From assembly GCA_000499405.2 (NCBI GenBank), contig HG738138.1, positions 12,463,208 to 12,527,207 of the forward strand: a stretch of DNA of 64,000 nucleotides, in the 5' to 3' direction. Below the pieces are notes generated by a model that was not told the origin of the DNA, made no database searches, and saw only the letters and a list, made by a program, of their open reading frames with translations. The stretch is from Onchocerca volvulus (lineage: Eukaryota > Nematoda > Chromadorea > Rhabditida > Onchocercidae). A program made the translations under genes and the position numbers. Shown here one piece after another: positions 62,730 through 64,000 of the stretch (its first letter is position 1; each line of letters opens with the position of its first letter).

Positions 62730-63495
62730 TCAAAATTCTCCTCCACAACTTTTCTGGAAAGTCTGGGTCGCTTTTCTTTTTCCTTCTGAATCCATACTGA
62801 CAAGAGTTATAAGGAATAATACATGAAGCTTTTCTTTTTCCTTCTGAATCCATACTGACAAGAGTTATAAGGAATAATACATGAAACTAAATAAAATAAA
62901 TTTAAGATGATAGCATTCTGTCATAACTTGGCAGTAAAAATGATAATCACTGCTCTTTACTACATCATCTTCACTACGATTCAGAATACTGTGATGATAC
63001 TGGGATAAAAAAAAAAAATTTCAAAATCAGTTCGGGATCGATTATGTTAATTATAAGAAAATGCTGTGCAAGCTCTTGATTTACTTACGAGTACCACGTC
63101 TTCTTGCTTCTTCAATCATCTCTTCTTGCAGTGTTTCCATCAGATCCAAACGCGATATTGCTGGTGTTGGTTCGAAACTGTAAAAATTAATCCATTATTA
63201 AAAATTGCTAAAGATCCTTTGTGCGAATGAATTAAATAACCGACACATTGTTTGATATTTCCAAAGTTTCGCTAAAATAAAAGACGAACTAATTTTCCAA
63301 ATATACTGAAACATCCAAAAATAAATATCATTATTTCAGTTATCGATTTAGTACAGTCCGAAAATCAATAAATGGCAATGAATCTTGAACAGTCTAATGA
63401 ATGAATAATTTATTTTCGAAAAGTTTACCCAAAAGCAACATATTCACGATCACGATCTTTCATAGTAGCCCAAGTAAATGGCGCGTTCTTGTAGC
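62730..63495 (-). CDS. Unrecognised conserved-looking gene, 3' exons (5' partial)
   Basis: Two convincing minus-strand exons, 63495-63429 and 63177-63089, join in phase (GG|T) with good acceptors and donors. They read YKNAPFTWATMKDRDREYV, AFGFEPTPAISRLDLM and ETLQEEMIEEARRRGT. The acidic/basic helix and the tight splice sites argue for a real protein, but I do not know the family. A possible last exon 62785-62730 adds QGKRKATQTFQKSCGGEF and a stop. It is less certain, because its acceptor sits in a 58-base tandem duplication that offers a second identical acceptor. The gene continues upstream, either in 63496-64000 or beyond the window. Confidence 0.55.
62770..62885. repeat. Perfect tandem duplication, 2 x 58 bases
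   Basis: Copies 62770-62827 and 62828-62885 show no difference by eye; each starts GCTTTTCTTTTTCCTTCTGA and ends AATAATACATGAA. Identity suggests a recent event or an assembly duplication. Confidence 0.92.
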
Positions 63496-64000
63496 CTTAA
63501 AAATTCACAATCATTATAACATGACGATGATATCTAATTTTTAATAGATGCATAGTTTCGACATGATAAAGAAGGAAGCTCTCGATATCCTTGAGAATTT
63601 ATAAAAATACTGGAATTCTACTTTTCTTATGCTCTAAATACCAATCCATAAATGCAAAATTTAGCTCTTAATGATGATCAAAACTTTATTTTTTTATAAG
63701 CCTTCAAAAGTGCGCTCTACTTTTGATATACGTAGAGCATTGAAAAACAGTGAGTATTTTAGACACTAAATTGAAAAAAACGCGAGACATCTAGAATTAA
63801 AGAATCAAATAACATATAGCTACTAATGTAGGTGTCACCTTTCCGAGATTACCGGATCGGAAAACCTCATCATAAAAATAGTGAACTAATTAGTTATTAG
63901 TACAGCTGCATTTCGAAACCATTCAATCATCGCCTTGTTTATTATATTTCATTCTGAGACTATGACATCTTTGCGCTTCTAAGAACATAAAGTACGAGTA
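63496..64000. other. Window-end sequence upstream of the last gene
   Basis: Probably an intron of the minus-strand gene that ends at 62730; no further exon could be supported here. Confidence 0.5.

Noticed and set aside
1..64000. Searched by eye for tRNA, rRNA, CRISPR arrays and bacterial (Wolbachia-type) insertions.
   Set aside because: No cloverleaf, rRNA-like block, regularly spaced repeat array or bacterial gene was recognised.

Overview
The window looks like nuclear DNA of a nematode, most likely a spirurid or filarial clade III species. Genes are split into many short exons by AT-rich introns, several first coding exons sit directly behind a 3' splice site with no partner donor (as in spliced-leader trans-splicing), and the encoded proteins are animal proteins. 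No operons of bacterial type, rRNA, tRNA, CRISPR or Wolbachia-like insertion were seen. Exon models were built by hand from splice signals, reading phase and remembered family features. The phase is consistent across every junction of the five main genes, although single boundaries can be off by one codon where AG repeats occur.

Layout. 1-6726 (+): the 3' two thirds of a phosphorylase b kinase regulatory subunit gene, beta-like, ending in a farnesylation box. 7845-13937 (-): a complete Hrs/HGS gene (ESCRT-0; VHS, FYVE, UIM, coiled coil, C-terminal LLISFD), convergent with the first. 13938-18330: a 4.4 kb divergent intergenic region. 18331-22269 (+): a complete WASP/N-WASP gene (WH1, CRIB, polyproline, two WH2, acidic tail). 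24676-28767 (+): a germ cell-less (GMCL1-type BTB-BACK) gene whose 3' end is not fully resolved. 28768-34547: largely non-coding, but with three exon-like pieces that belong to no recognised gene. 34548-38557 (+): a complete NELF-A gene. 41444-47154 (+): a three-exon gene for a small secreted cysteine-rich, probably GPI-anchored protein with very large introns.

47155-62700 is a gene-poor, repeat-rich stretch. Its core (about 54753-61959) is a nested transposon complex: Helitron ends and Helitron protein fragments surround a degraded BEL/Pao LTR retrotransposon on the minus strand. At the right edge, 62730-63495 (-) holds the last exons of a gene I do not recognise; one of its acceptors lies in a perfect 58-bp tandem duplication.

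The genes do not form one pathway. They cover glycogen breakdown control, endosomal sorting, Arp2/3 actin assembly, a CUL3-type BTB adaptor and promoter-proximal Pol II pausing. The most notable points are the NELF-A gene in a nematode (Caenorhabditis elegans is reported to lack NELF), a GC-AG intron that splits the first zinc-ligand pair of the Hrs FYVE finger, duplicated intron segments flanking a germ cell-less exon, and orphan exon-like islands at 28780, 29368, 32779 and 47961.
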